The translations under genes were made by a program, and so were the position numbers. Source: Parasponia andersonii (taxonomy: Eukaryota > Streptophyta > Magnoliopsida > Rosales > Cannabaceae). Taken from it: a stretch of DNA of 64,000 nt. Location: assembly GCA_002914805.1 (NCBI GenBank), contig JXTB01000235.1, forward strand, positions 509,634 through 573,633, in the 5' to 3' direction. The notes under the pieces are model-generated. The model was not told the DNA's origin and did no database searches. It was given only the letters and a program-made list of their open reading frames with translations. This document shows positions 11,560 through 22,335 of this stretch, piece after piece. Each line of letters starts with the position of its first letter. The stretch's first letter is position 1.

Positions 11560-12169
11560 ATACTTTGAAGTAGGTAGCAAGTATGCCACTTGCTAACGCT
11601 CGAAGCTAATAAGTCAGCCTAGAACTCAAGCCTACAAGCAAACAAATCCATTGGTTAGTCATGCCTCAGGCAACATACGTGCAATGAGTAATAACATAGC
11701 ATAGAGCAAGTACAAACCAAACATATTGGATAGCAGCAATCACATAGTAAGGAATAGAAAGCAAGTACATTGAGGCAACAAATTAGCAACACATAGGCAA
11801 CAAACAAGCAACATCAAAGGTAACAAGTAGGCAACATGTTGGATATGAATAAGCATCATATTTCATTGACAGGGTAAGGAGATTCATAATTAAGCCCCTA
11901 TCATGCTGGTGGCTAAGGCGCTCCATAGGCACTCGGGTCACTCCCTCTTGTTACCTCCTCTTTGGGTCTTCCAATGCATCAACCAATATTGTGCTCTCTA
12001 GCCATAGCTATTTGCCCAAGTATGGATCCCTCTTTAAGGTTCTCAAGGTCCTATAAAGTCCTCGTAGGCAAAAGATGTACTCAATCCCTTCATCTTGCAC
12101 ACTTGTCTCCTCTAAGAATTACCTCAGGTTCACTTCTCCCATGAGGTGAACCAAAACTCTGATACCAAC
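11560..12169 (-). mobile_element. Element G: minus-strand LTR retrotransposon leader fragment
   Basis: Read on the minus strand, this lies just after the primer-binding site at 12156-12167 and begins GTTTTGGTTCACCTCATGGG, a common start of a plant gypsy leader. Between 11640 and 11840 it contains many copies of GCAACA/GGCAAC words, an imperfect simple repeat. No gag or pol domain is recognisable before 11560. A short plus-strand open frame at 11962-12144 is antisense to this leader, and I do not consider it a gene. Confidence 0.5.
12156..12167 (-). other. Primer-binding site of element G (initiator Met tRNA)
   Basis: The minus strand reads TGGTATCAGAGT, 11 of 12 identical to the usual plant retrotransposon primer site TGGTATCAGAGC. 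It follows LTR end ...GGACTGTAACA by two bases. This shows that an LTR lies to its right on the plus strand. Confidence 0.75.
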
Positions 12170-13800
12170 TGTTACAGTCCAGGAATTTCTATTAGGATTA
12201 AGCCCAAAAAGAGTTTATTATTATTGGTATTTATTAAATATATTAGATATTTAATAAAGTGATATTTCATGCATAGTATTTGTGATAATATTTTGATTCT
12301 TGGTATAATATTAGAAAGGTTCCATGATTTATTCATTAGAGAAATATTTTAATAAAATTATTTTTTAAAGTTAAGACATATTTTCTCAAATTAAATCAAA
12401 TAAGATTATTCACAACTAATAATAGAAGTTAGACATTTCTCTTGGATCATGTTGTAAGAATTTGTGTATTTATAGTGTCTTTTAAATCTATATTGGTGTG
12501 ACAATGTGCAAAAAGCCTTGGTGTGTAAATATTGAACAAGGACCATGTAAAATATTTTCTTGTAATAAGTATTGTTGACAAGAACATATTCTCACAAACT
12601 TGATAATTAACACATGTCTTTTTTAATCTTGACATAAGTGATGAACCCATGTTTATAAAGATACAGATTAAGAAATTGACGATTTAGACCGTGGCATTTT
12701 GGTAATATATTATTATGAGTATTAGGAGCATAAGCTTATAGATATGGAATCCATTACTGTATTATATAGAGAAGTAAATACTATCTTGAGAAGTTATAGG
12801 AGCGTGGATGATTTAAATCTTAGCTAAGTAATTAATAAAATTAGATATTTTATTAGTTGAAAACTTTATGTAAGTTTGGTTATCCATTAAATATAGTCTT
12901 ATATCAAGGAATTAAAAGATGTAATTAGATGGATAAAATAGTAATTTTACCTAACTCCAATTATCGGTATGCATATGGGGATATTATGCAAATGTTAACT
13001 ATCTAATGTACATAATTTTAATGTATTTTATGATATTTATTTAATTCAAGAGTACATTTTAGACTTTTAACATAATAAGTCTATAACTAGTAGTATAAGG
13101 TTACTTGTATTAAAAGTTAATTATAACTGGACCTTTGTCTAATAGAGCTTGAATTAAATATGTTCACTTAGGTTCTTAACCTACATCAACATCTTAGGCT
13201 CAATTGGACTCAAATAGTTTAATGTAGAAATATACAAAAAAGAAGAAAAAGACTAGATAGAGAGGTGGGCCATTATGGCCCATCACATTGCTCCTTAAAG
13301 CAGTGATTTTCGGCCAATCCTAAGGCCTAATAGGGCTGGTCGAAATTCCTTCTTAAGGGAGAAGTCTACTCCTCCTTTTCTCCTTTGCGTGGTTGATTCA
13401 ATTTTTTCTGAAACATTAGTTTGGTAGTTACACACAAAAAATTGAGAGAAAAATGAGAGAGAGAAATTCTTGAAGCCACTATTAGAGGCCATTAGAGTTC
13501 TTAGATTCTCACTTTAAAGTTTATCAAGATTGAGATGCCTATACGCCTCTGCAGTTACAAGCTTGGCACATAGGAAGAAAGACTCATTAATTGAGGTACA
13601 CAATCTCTTGTATGTATTTAGGCTATAACAAAGATCCTAGAAGATTTCGTGAAAAACTATAATCCAGAATATTTTTTGTTTTCCATACTTTTGCTTATCT
13701 TTGATTTTGTTACGTTTTTTGAAATTAATAACTCACAGTTTCAATGCCAATAAAGATCGCGCGACATCGAGTCTTTCCAGATTCCAATTAGCCTTTCACC
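12170..13800 (-). repeat. Probable LTR of element G (right limit uncertain)
   Basis: The plus strand starts TGTTACAGTCCAGG at 12170, the complement of an LTR 3' end next to the primer site. The other LTR of G is absent from this window, so the right limit is a guess. It may lie near 13.8 kb, where the text changes character, but I could not find a matching CA/TG end. It has no coding content. The interval 13260-13560 is mildly GC-richer and carries GGCC words. Confidence 0.4.
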
Positions 13801-14365
13801 TATTCCTTTACCATGGGACACTTTTTTACCTTTAAGTGTGCATATTCTAAGCTACACATTTTGCATGTTCTAAGCTTCTGTGTGTCATGGTCTCTACTGA
13901 GATACTCACCCCATTCATAGGTTCCTATTGTGCCATTGAGATTTGTGCTACACACTAACTCGTCCAAAGATGCCTACATCTTGGTAGCCTGTGTGTATAG
14001 GTGTTGAGACCAAGTTGACACTTGTCTCATCCAACAAAGCCCCATCAATACCTCTATGGATAACTGTCAAGGCCATACGGGTGTTCTCATGCCTATAGGC
14101 CTACTCATGGCCAACTTGTGTTCAGGCATGCATAGCCTTGGTGCACCATGTATACTTGGTCTCCTTATAAATGGGCCGTGACCATCTCATGTTGAGGCAT
14201 GCATGGTATAGGAGCTCCATGAATTCTCTAGGAAGTCTAGACCACGGACTATGCCTACGACATAGGAGCTCGTAAATCGAATGCACCCCAGAAGCTCCCA
14301 CATGGAGATTATGCACAATATCCGGTGGCCAATATTGTCCACAAGCTTCTCCTTTTCCTCATAGA
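13801..14365. other. Unclassified GC-richer segment, left flank of element A
   Basis: No gene is supported. The text has repeated words such as GGCATGCAT, GCCTATAGGCCTACTC and CATGGCCAACTTG. It joins the right flank of A (from 24400) at the shared TSD GACAC, so these two flanks were once contiguous. Both look like parts of an older repeat, which I could not name. Confidence 0.4.
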
Positions 14366-14370
14366 GACAC

Positions 14371-16172
14371 TGTTGGAATTAGTGGGAGAAGCTCATAAAA
14401 GCAATTGATTTTTATGAGAAAATTTTTCATATTAATGAACTAAAATAATTATTTAATTAATTATTTATGCATATTATTATTTGAATAAAAGTCTATTTAA
14501 TTGTATTAATATGTATCTTTATGATTACTATGTAGATTCACAGATGATAAAGATACAAGGTATTTACAATTAATTAATAGTTGTTCATGGCAATATAAAT
14601 AAAGTTGGACACTTTATTTATACTATAGCAAACTTTGAAAAAGTTTGACTTGTCTTGTCAACTAAAATCAACAGGTGTACTGGGACTTATACTGAACTAG
14701 ATCATAAATGAAATTCTATTGATAATCTTAATGGAAAAGAATTTCACAAGTAATAATTAGCTCTACTCTTAATCTTGAGTTAGTTGTAATTGTATATTCT
14801 CAAATATGGCTTTATTTGAATTACAAATGAGCGAGACCAATCAAGGTCAATATTCTCAACTGTTTGTAAAATATATTTGTTAAATTATGCAGTTATAGTT
14901 AGCAATATAGAATTTGATGAAATAATATTTCTTGGTGGATTTTGATACTTGATAAAATATCTTAGGCCTAAGTGTGTCAACACTGATTTAGTCAGTGAGA
15001 TGTTGATAGATGATTATTAGAGAAATCGGTAAGAACCAAGAAATATTTAATTATGTTTTTATGATATTATACAAAGGGGTATTTAGCAAAGAATCATTAT
15101 GGCATGAGACTTTACTACTAAAATACAATTGTGTGCAGTTGGAATGCAATCTCAGTCTTTTAGTAGAATGGACCTGAAATTAAATAATTAACAGACCTGT
15201 TTAATTATTTAGGAGCTAACTATATATATGTCTCATAAAATCTATGGGCTAAGTTATGTCAATGGTCAGACCTGAATTAGGTTGGACTGTAGAAGAGGCT
15301 ACACGCATGGCCCTGTTATTAGGCCTAGGCATGTGGTACAGTTAATAAAAGATAATTAGCTCCAATTTTGGTAATTTTTGGATAAAACTAGTAAGCTTGG
15401 TCACTAAGTTATTAATCTTTCCTATATAGTTAATTCCATATATAGATCAACCGTGTTTCCTATTTTTGATTTGAATCAATGAACTTAGATATAATTAGAT
15501 AGTAATTCTAATTATGGTTAATTAGATACTAACAAATTAAGAAAACATTGATAAAGTAATAGCTGGCTGATTGTTTATAGAAAAGGCAATTAAAGATGGT
15601 CCATTACATGAATGGGAATTTCCTAGCACCGGCCAAATTTGGCGAGTGTAGATTAGGACAACACACCACAGCCATAAAGGCAATAGGCATATGGCTTTTC
15701 CAGAGATTGCCCATTTGTGTCTTTCTTCTGATTGTCTATAAATAGGAGTCTCTAGACACCTTTTTCATAAGTGATAGAAACTATAACTAAATTTTGTCAA
15801 ATTTTCAGGAGAGAACATATTCATAAAGATAAGTAAACATGCATCTTTCTGTTCTTTGATTTCTTTATGAATTTAGTGCAGAAACAAACTTTATCTTATC
15901 CTGTGTAGTATATAAAGACCACAATCTTATGTGACCATATATAAGGATAGACAATGAATATCAATTGGTGTTTGGAATCATTCTCTTGCTCATCTTAAAT
16001 CAACAAGAAATATGATTTTATAAACAATATCTAATATGTTATTATGAGTTTTGATAATGTTTTTGGTTGTTTTCTGCTGCGTTATTTAAAAGAAAAAATG
16101 TTAGGGGTTTTTTTCAAGAAAATTAAAATTTAAAATACTACCAACTGTTATTTTTCTCTAGTCTTACTAACA
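14371..16172 (+). repeat. 5' LTR of element A
   Basis: It is 1802 bp, starts TGTTGG and ends CTAACA two bases before the primer-binding site. It is colinear with 21100-22335 plus 23799-24394 (1832 bp together). It contains no gene. Confidence 0.93.
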
Positions 16173-16174
16173 AT

Positions 16175-16186
16175 TGGTATCAGAGC
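16175..16186 (+). other. Primer-binding site of element A
   Basis: TGGTATCAGAGC is complementary to the 3' end of plant initiator methionine tRNA and sits two bases after the LTR. It sets the plus orientation of the element. Minus-strand cDNA synthesis would start here. Confidence 0.93.
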
Positions 16187-16613
16187 GGCTCATAATCAAC
16201 ATGCTAGATCATGTTTCCTATGTATTTCTCTTGATTTTATGTATTATGGATTGTATAGAAAGAGTTGGCATTAGGAATTTTTATTATTCATGCTTAAATC
16301 TTTCACATGATTATGGACGTTTTATGGTTTGGTTAATAATTATTTTAAATAATTTTTGACATCCAATTCATGGTAGAGATTTTCTTGTACATTTGTGTTT
16401 TGGTTATGTTACAAAAAAGGTGGTCCAAAGTTACCGTGTTTCCTTTGTGATTTTGTTTTTAAATTTTCCTTAGAAAATTATAGCCTTCATGGTATAGAAA
16501 ATTATGTAATTTTTTGTATCAGAGAAGATGGAGGAAGAAATAGAGGAAGATGGAGAAAAAGGGCAAAGCGAACTAAGAACAGGCAACTAGGGTTCCACAT
16601 TAGGAAACTCTAG

Positions 16614-16640
16614 TAGCCACGACTAAGAGGGTCGTGGCTA
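16614..16640. repeat. Perfect 10-bp inverted repeat, 7-nt loop
   Basis: TAGCCACGAC, loop TAAGAGG, then GTCGTGGCTA. It marks the left edge of the GC-rich block in the leader of A and could form an RNA hairpin. Confidence 0.8.
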
Positions 16641-16949
16641 TGTTGGCCAATAGGGCACCAACCCATGTATAAAGAATTCATATCGTGCATAGCACAGGCT
16701 AGTCGCATGCCCGCGGTGCCCAATGTGCCATAAAGTTGGGCTTTGCAACCCAACAGACACGAGAGTGAGCTAGGATGTAAGGCCCAGTATGTAGCAGCAA
16801 TGCTCGTGCACTGTTTGTTATAGTGTGTGCATATGCATAGCACATGGCATTCATGCCACATGTGCACATGCACAACATGGACATCTAGCCCATGCTAGCT
16901 ACCTTAGGCAGCTTGCTAGCCAACAAGAGCTAGCTGCTAGTGTCGAGAT

Positions 16950-16968
16950 GCCAAGCCATTGGCTTGGC
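16950..16968. repeat. Near-continuous palindrome, 9-bp arms
   Basis: GCCAAGCCA, one T, then TGGCTTGGC. It lies within the GC-rich block in the leader of element A. No function is known. Confidence 0.75.
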
Positions 16969-17867
16969 GTGCATAAGCGATACGACATGGGCCAACTCTT
17001 GACATTATACGCTAACTGAGCCTGAACGTAGTTTGCAAGACTCGATAAGTATTCAACGAGCAATTTTGGAACTAGATTAAACCTAGGCATCCAAATAGCT
17101 TAAAAACACAAGGATGGAAAGACGACACACTCAAGGAGTGAAAATTGGAGGAAATACAAGCGCCAATTGGGTAATTCAAGATTTTGTTATTTCTAGAATT
17201 TAGTTGGCTTATTTATTTTCTCTAGGAAACTATGAATTGGATTTCTTGTTTATGTGATTTAATTATTATACCATGAATGCTATTTACATGCCATATAGAT
17301 TTAGATTATGCCACTCTATGCATCATGATACATATGCTTACAATATTAGAACTTTTTTGGTGAAAGATATATTGTATGGAAAATTAAAACCAATGTCTTA
17401 AAAGATTAAGTAGGAGAGGATACATTCAAGACAATTTACCCATAGGTTCCATTGTTAGTCCACTATAATATGTGTATATATAAACTCCCTAAGGATAAGT
17501 ATACATTAGGATATTATTGATTGAAATGGAACATTTAGGTATACCCTAAGGTAGCCTCATTTAGTGGGAGTATTTTATTGAAATGATGGTTATGATACTT
17601 AATATAAACTAGTTATTAACCTTCCCAAGAAGCTCTATTACTAGGTTATGACCTAAAAAGATAATGGTAGTTAATTTCAAGATTAGTCTTGTAGATAATT
17701 AATCTGAGATAATCAGGTCTAGTTATTATAAATTATCTACCCCAAGGTTGATTTTTTCATATAAACTAGATTATCATTGTAAAAATGTGATATACTTTTT
17801 TTTTATGGTTTTATGCATATATTTTTTATTGTGAAGGTATTTTATTTATTCAATTTTAAGCACTTTA

Positions 17868-18490
17868 TTTCAGTTTGTGAAAATTTCTTCCACTGCTAAA
17901 TTTGAAAATGCTTTAATGGAAAATACGTTTAATGGGTTGAACTATATGGAATGGAAGAAAAGCCTCTTCATTGTCTTAACCATAAGTGGTGCTAAATTTA
18001 TAATTCACTATGATTGTTCTCCCGAGACACATGGTAATCCAGAAAAAAGAGTAAGATGGATAGCTTCTAATATTATGGGATGGAACTACATCAAGCACTC
18101 TGTCTTTAATGAATTATAGCACATGTGTGCACTAGCTAGTAAAGCAAGGGACTTGCTAAGAATACTGGATAGATCCTATTCCAAACTGGACATTAGGACA
18201 TGGTTCATTGCAGGAGATACGTTTATTGCAAAATGTATGCAAGAGAGAACACATTTTCTAGATCATTTTGACAAACATTGGAATGTTTGGCTAAGTTTAA
18301 AATCGATGGAAGGCATGTACTTGATAAAATCAATATTGAAGAATTTCTCTACAAACTTCTTGATATATACCATCTGTACCGGATGAATGCCCTGACTAAC
18401 AAAATGCATCTCACTTGGAGAAAACTGAGAGAGGAATTGGAAGTTGTTGAGTTGTCACTCTGCAGTTTTGTATATCAAGAACTAGTATAA
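17868..18490 (+). pseudogene. gag: Element A gag, degenerate
   Basis: The opening piece FNGLNYMEWKKSLFIVLTIS (about 17929) matches the start of copia Gag proteins, in which a W-K pair follows a short NGxNYxxW motif. It is followed after a stop at 18117-18119 by ALASKARDLLRIL and, after a frameshift, by INIEEFLYKLLDIYHLYRMN and TWRKLREELEVVE. These correspond in order to the central UBN2-type capsid region. No zinc knuckle is recognisable downstream. At least two stops and two frameshifts are needed to read it, so it is a relic. The start codon used by the intact gene is not identifiable. Confidence 0.65.
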
Positions 18491-19559
18491 CCTGAGGAAT
18501 CTTTTTGGAGTCCAATAAGAGTTCCCAAAAGGAACATTTGGAAAAAGAAGTATAGGATCAAGCCTTTGAGAACTCTCTTCAAGAGGCATTACTTTAAGTA
18601 TAAAGAAGAAAGACATTGGTAGACAGATTGTCTAGAGCTATGGGATTTTCTTTCTTGTTTATAGTTAAGAGTTTTACTTACAAAAGGTAAAATTCAGATT
18701 TAACTAACAGCACATTTATCTATGTTGGTTTTAGGAACATTGGGCCATAGTGAGGGCAATATTCAAGAAAGATTGAAGGCCAGAACATGCCAGAAGCAGC
18801 ATTAGGACTAGTTGTTTTATTTATATTTCAGAACAATTTAGGAAATTTCATTTCAGTTTTTTGTTTTTCAGAACATGGTTATACTATTTAATTTTTTCAT
18901 ATGTTTTATTTGATTAAATAAAGCTGAAGTTTGTTCTGGTATATTTATAAATATTCCATTCTAAAATGTTGTATGACACTTATAATATGAATACATGGAC
19001 ACTCTAAGGGGAAGAAAATATATTTCTTCAGTAAATCAAGTACGGATGTAGCAATAAAGCCATAGTCATGTTAACCAGAGAAAGATATAAAAATTGATCG
19101 AATATGGACCTTTCGGCCCATTAGCTTTTGTATCAATAATTTAGTGAATCATATCTAGAAGGTACAAACAATAAGTAACATCCAGAAATTCGCTTGCTAC
19201 AATTTCATTAGTATTGAATCATACAAAAATATATGTTCCAATCAAAATGAAAATTAGAGGAATGAATAGGTAATTACCCTAGACTTAGTCGGACATACCA
19301 ATTGCGTCATTAGTCTATATCCTTGGAGAAATTTAAGAATTTAAAAGCAAAGACAAAAAATCAGTTAGATATACCTCTAAAGAAACTCCAATTATATTAA
19401 GGTAAAAAATGCCTCTTAAGAGAGTTTAAGAAGTACTTCACTAATAATTAGATTATATCTCATTTGATTATGCAACCCCTTACTAGAAAAGTGTAATAGA
19501 AATGAAGAAAAAGGATTCTCATAGACATAGAAAGGTTCATGGTGAGATATTCAATGTTC
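18491..19559 (+). other. Eroded gag-pol spacer of element A
   Basis: I see no confident domain here. Protease and the zinc-binding part of integrase would be expected in this interval of a copia element, but frames are broken every few dozen bases. Weak similarity to Pol linker text near 19080 is not enough for a call. Confidence 0.45.
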
Positions 19560-20945
19560 CTAACTTCATTTTGGGATTATGTTTTACAAACTACAATGTA
19601 TCTTTTGATTATAGTACTCTCTAAGTTAATACAAATGGCACCCAAAGGGCCAAACATCAGCTTCTACCATATTTGGAAATAGGGTATCTAGCATACGGAT
19701 AAACTGGAGCTTCATTCAGAAGTTTGTAAATTTATGAGACATACAAAAGAAATGAAAGAATGCCTAACTTATAGTCCTCGAGATATGAAAATGAATATTA
19801 GCAACAATATCATTTTCTAAGAGGAAAAACTATATAAAATCTAGAGACCAAGGTGACACTTGAGGAACTCTCTGATAAGATTATAACTCCTCAAGTGACA
19901 TTTGTTACTAGAGAAATAAAGACGAGATTTGTACCGAGCCTAGGCCCGGTATGCCTAAAATATGGGCAAGCTTGACCTGACCCATATTATTATTAAGGGA
20001 TCTAGCACGATCTACAAGCCTAACCCACATTTTATACAGGTCTAAATGGGTCGTGCCTAAATGAGCCGAATATGAATCGAAATATGGGTCCAATTTTGTT
20101 GTTGTTCTTTGCTTTAAAATATCCAATATAGGTCTAAAACCTATTTATATTGTTTTAAAATTTGAATAAATTGAAAATAAATAAAAATAAGTACATTAAT
20201 AACATTAAAAGCATATAGATGAAAAAAATTATTTAAGATTTTTAAAAATTTAAATTAAAAAATATATTTAAAATTATATATAGAATGACTAAGTATGGGT
20301 TGGGCCAGGCCAAACCTGTGAGCTTATGACTGAGGCCCAATCTGACCCCTACTATATGTAATGGGCCGGCCTAATCCCACATTAGCCAAGCTAGTACCAT
20401 TTTTTTTCTTTGGAATGTGAGTCGACTCATAAAACCCGCCTACATTGACATCTCTATTAATTACTTAGAAAGAGGAAGAAGTTAACCACAATAATGGAGA
20501 GATTCATCTTGTACTAAAAGAAATAGGAGAATCATATCACAGTGGAAGAGTAACATATTTACCTACAAGGTACATGTTGTTGAGATAGAATGTGAAAGCC
20601 TTAACTGAGCATGAACCAGAACCTAGAAACTACGGTAAGACTGATTTTGATAAAAATGCCAATTTATGGCAAAGGGCAATGAACCTTAAGATGGAATCAT
20701 AGTATTCCAAGTTAAATACTTGTAGAAGTATCAGAAAGGGTAAATCCCAAAGGATATAAGAGATTCTACGAGAAGAAGAGAAGAGCTGATGGAAAAGTAC
20801 TAACGTATAGAGAGCTTGATTAGTGACTAAAGAATATACCAGAAAAGAGGGTATAGACTACGAAGAGATATTCTTTTCTGTCACTATGCTAAAGTTCATT
20901 AGAAAGTTACTCTTAGCTACAAAGGGTTCAAACCATAAAATAAGA
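19560..20945 (+). pseudogene. Element A pol: integrase C-terminal part and N-terminal RT remnant
   Basis: From about 19570 the frame reads SFWDYVLQTTMYLL, then APKGPNISFYHIWK and KECLTYSPRDMKMN with a following SNNIIF. This is the copia integrase core end, where related elements have SFWGYALETAAYIL and a YSP motif. After a 540-bp insertion (19918-20458) the text resumes with SGRVTYLPTRYMLL-like and ALTEHEPEPRNYGK pieces and the N-terminal RT signature RRADGKVLTYREL followed by KEGIDYEEIFFSVTMLKFI (about 20780-20925). The finger and palm domains with the YVDD box, and RNase H, are absent. Many stops are present. Confidence 0.75.
19918..20458. mobile_element. GGCC-rich repeat inserted in the pol of element A
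   Basis: Copia pol text stops near TTTGTTACTAGAGAAATAAA and resumes near TTACTTAGAAAGAGGAAG, so about 540 bp are foreign. The insert starts GAGATTTGTACCGAGCC and ends GCCTACATTGACATCTC. The reverse complement of that end, GAGATGTCAATGTAGGC, is an imperfect terminal inverted repeat with the start. The body is rich in AGGCCCGG/GGGTCGTGCC words. A small non-autonomous DNA transposon (hAT-like) fits, but no clear 8-bp duplication is visible. It holds a minus-strand open frame (19908-20126) that I consider fortuitous. Confidence 0.5.
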
Positions 20946-20962
20946 AACACATAATATGCAAG

Positions 20963-21065
20963 CATACAAATTTGATTAAAATGTCAATGAACAAAGTGTT
21001 TACTTTTAATCAAACAGTAAATGCCATACAAATTTGATTAAAATGTCAATGAACAAAGTGTTTAC
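20963..21065 (+). repeat. Two perfect 41-bp direct repeats before the 3' LTR of A
   Basis: The 41 bases at 20963-21003 recur identically at 21025-21065, with 21 bases between them. They lie between the last RT codons and the polypurine tract, where RNase H should be, so they may mark the deletion that removed the 3' half of pol. Confidence 0.88.
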
Positions 21066-21089
21066 CTAATTCCAAATGCTTTGTGAGCT

Positions 21090-21099
21090 AGTGGGAGAT
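21090..21099 (+). other. Polypurine tract of element A
   Basis: AGTGGGAGAT immediately precedes the 3' LTR start TGTTGG. This is the usual site for priming plus-strand cDNA synthesis. Confidence 0.85.
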
Positions 21100-22335
21100 T
21101 GTTGGAATTAGTGGGAGAGAAGCTCATAAAAGTAATTGATTTTTATGAGAATATTTTTCATATCAATGAAATAAAAGAATTATTTAATTAATTATTTGTG
21201 CATAATGTTATTTAAATAATGGTCTATCTAATTATATTAATATATATCTTTATGATTACGACGCAGATTCACTACAAATAAAGATACAAGTTATTTACAA
21301 TTAATTAATAATTGTTCACAATAATATAAATCAGGTTGGACACTTTATTTATGTTGTAGTAGACTTCGGAAAAGTTGACTTGTCTTGGTCAACTAAAGTT
21401 AGGTGATGTAATGGGACTTACACTAAACTAGATCATAAATAAAATTCTATTGACAATCTCAATGGAAAGAATTTTATAGATAATGATTAGCTTTACTCTT
21501 AATCTTGAGTTAGCTATAACTGTATATTCTTAAATGTGGCTTTATTTGAATTGTAAATGAGTGAGATCAAACAAGGTCAATATTCTCTGCTGTTTAGTAA
21601 AATATATTTGTTGAATTATGCAATTATAGTTAGCACTATAAAATTTGGTGAAATAATATCTCTTGATAGATTTTGGTACTTGATTAGAAATCTTAAGTCT
21701 AAGTGTGCTAACATTGATTAAATCAATGAGATGTTAACTGATGTTCATTAAAGAAATCAGTAAGAACCAAGAAACATTTAATTATATTTTTATGATATTA
21801 TATAAAGTGGTAATTAGCAAAGAATCATTGTGATATGAGACTTTACTCCAAAATATAATTATATATAGTTGGACTGCAATTTCAGTCTTTTAGTGAAATT
21901 GTCTTGAAATTAAATAATTTTAAATAATTAACATACTCATTTAATTATTTGGGAGCCAATTGTATATGTTTTGTAAGATCCCCGGGCGAACTTGTTTCAA
22001 TAGTCACGCTGTTACTGGATTGGAACAGTTAGTGATTAATTGAGCTGAATTAGGTTGGATTGCAGAAGAGTCAACATGCCTAGCCCTGTTACAGGGCCTA
22101 GGTATGTAGCACAGTTAATTGGAGGTACGCAGCTCTAGTTTTAAAATTTCTAGATAAAACTGGTAAGTTTGCCCACTAAATTATCAATCTTTCTTATATA
22201 GTTAATTCGGAATATAGATTGATTGTATTTCCCATTATTGATTTTACTCAATGAATTTAGACATAATTGGATAATAATTCTAATTATGGTTAATTGGATG
22301 TTAGCAAATCAAGGAAAAATTGATAAAGTAATAAT

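Larger units (their letters stand above)
16187..17865 (+). other. Leader of element A with a GC-rich insert and hairpins
   Basis: No gene is supported. At 16610-17090 the base composition changes sharply to GC-rich, with many GCATG and GCTAGC words. This block contains two perfect inverted repeats and open frames on both strands that overlap each other. I regard those frames as by-products of composition. The rest is AT-rich leader. The short frames at 16174-16359 and 16395-16613 have no recognisable product. Confidence 0.5.

Noticed and set aside
14122-14316. Minus-strand 64-codon frame in the flank of A
   Set aside because: No recognised domain, and the region is an unclassified repeat with many short words repeated.
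16610-17090. Overlapping frames on both strands in the GC-rich block of element A
   Set aside because: Four or more frames overlap in opposite directions with no recognisable domain, which is expected where stop codons are rare by composition.
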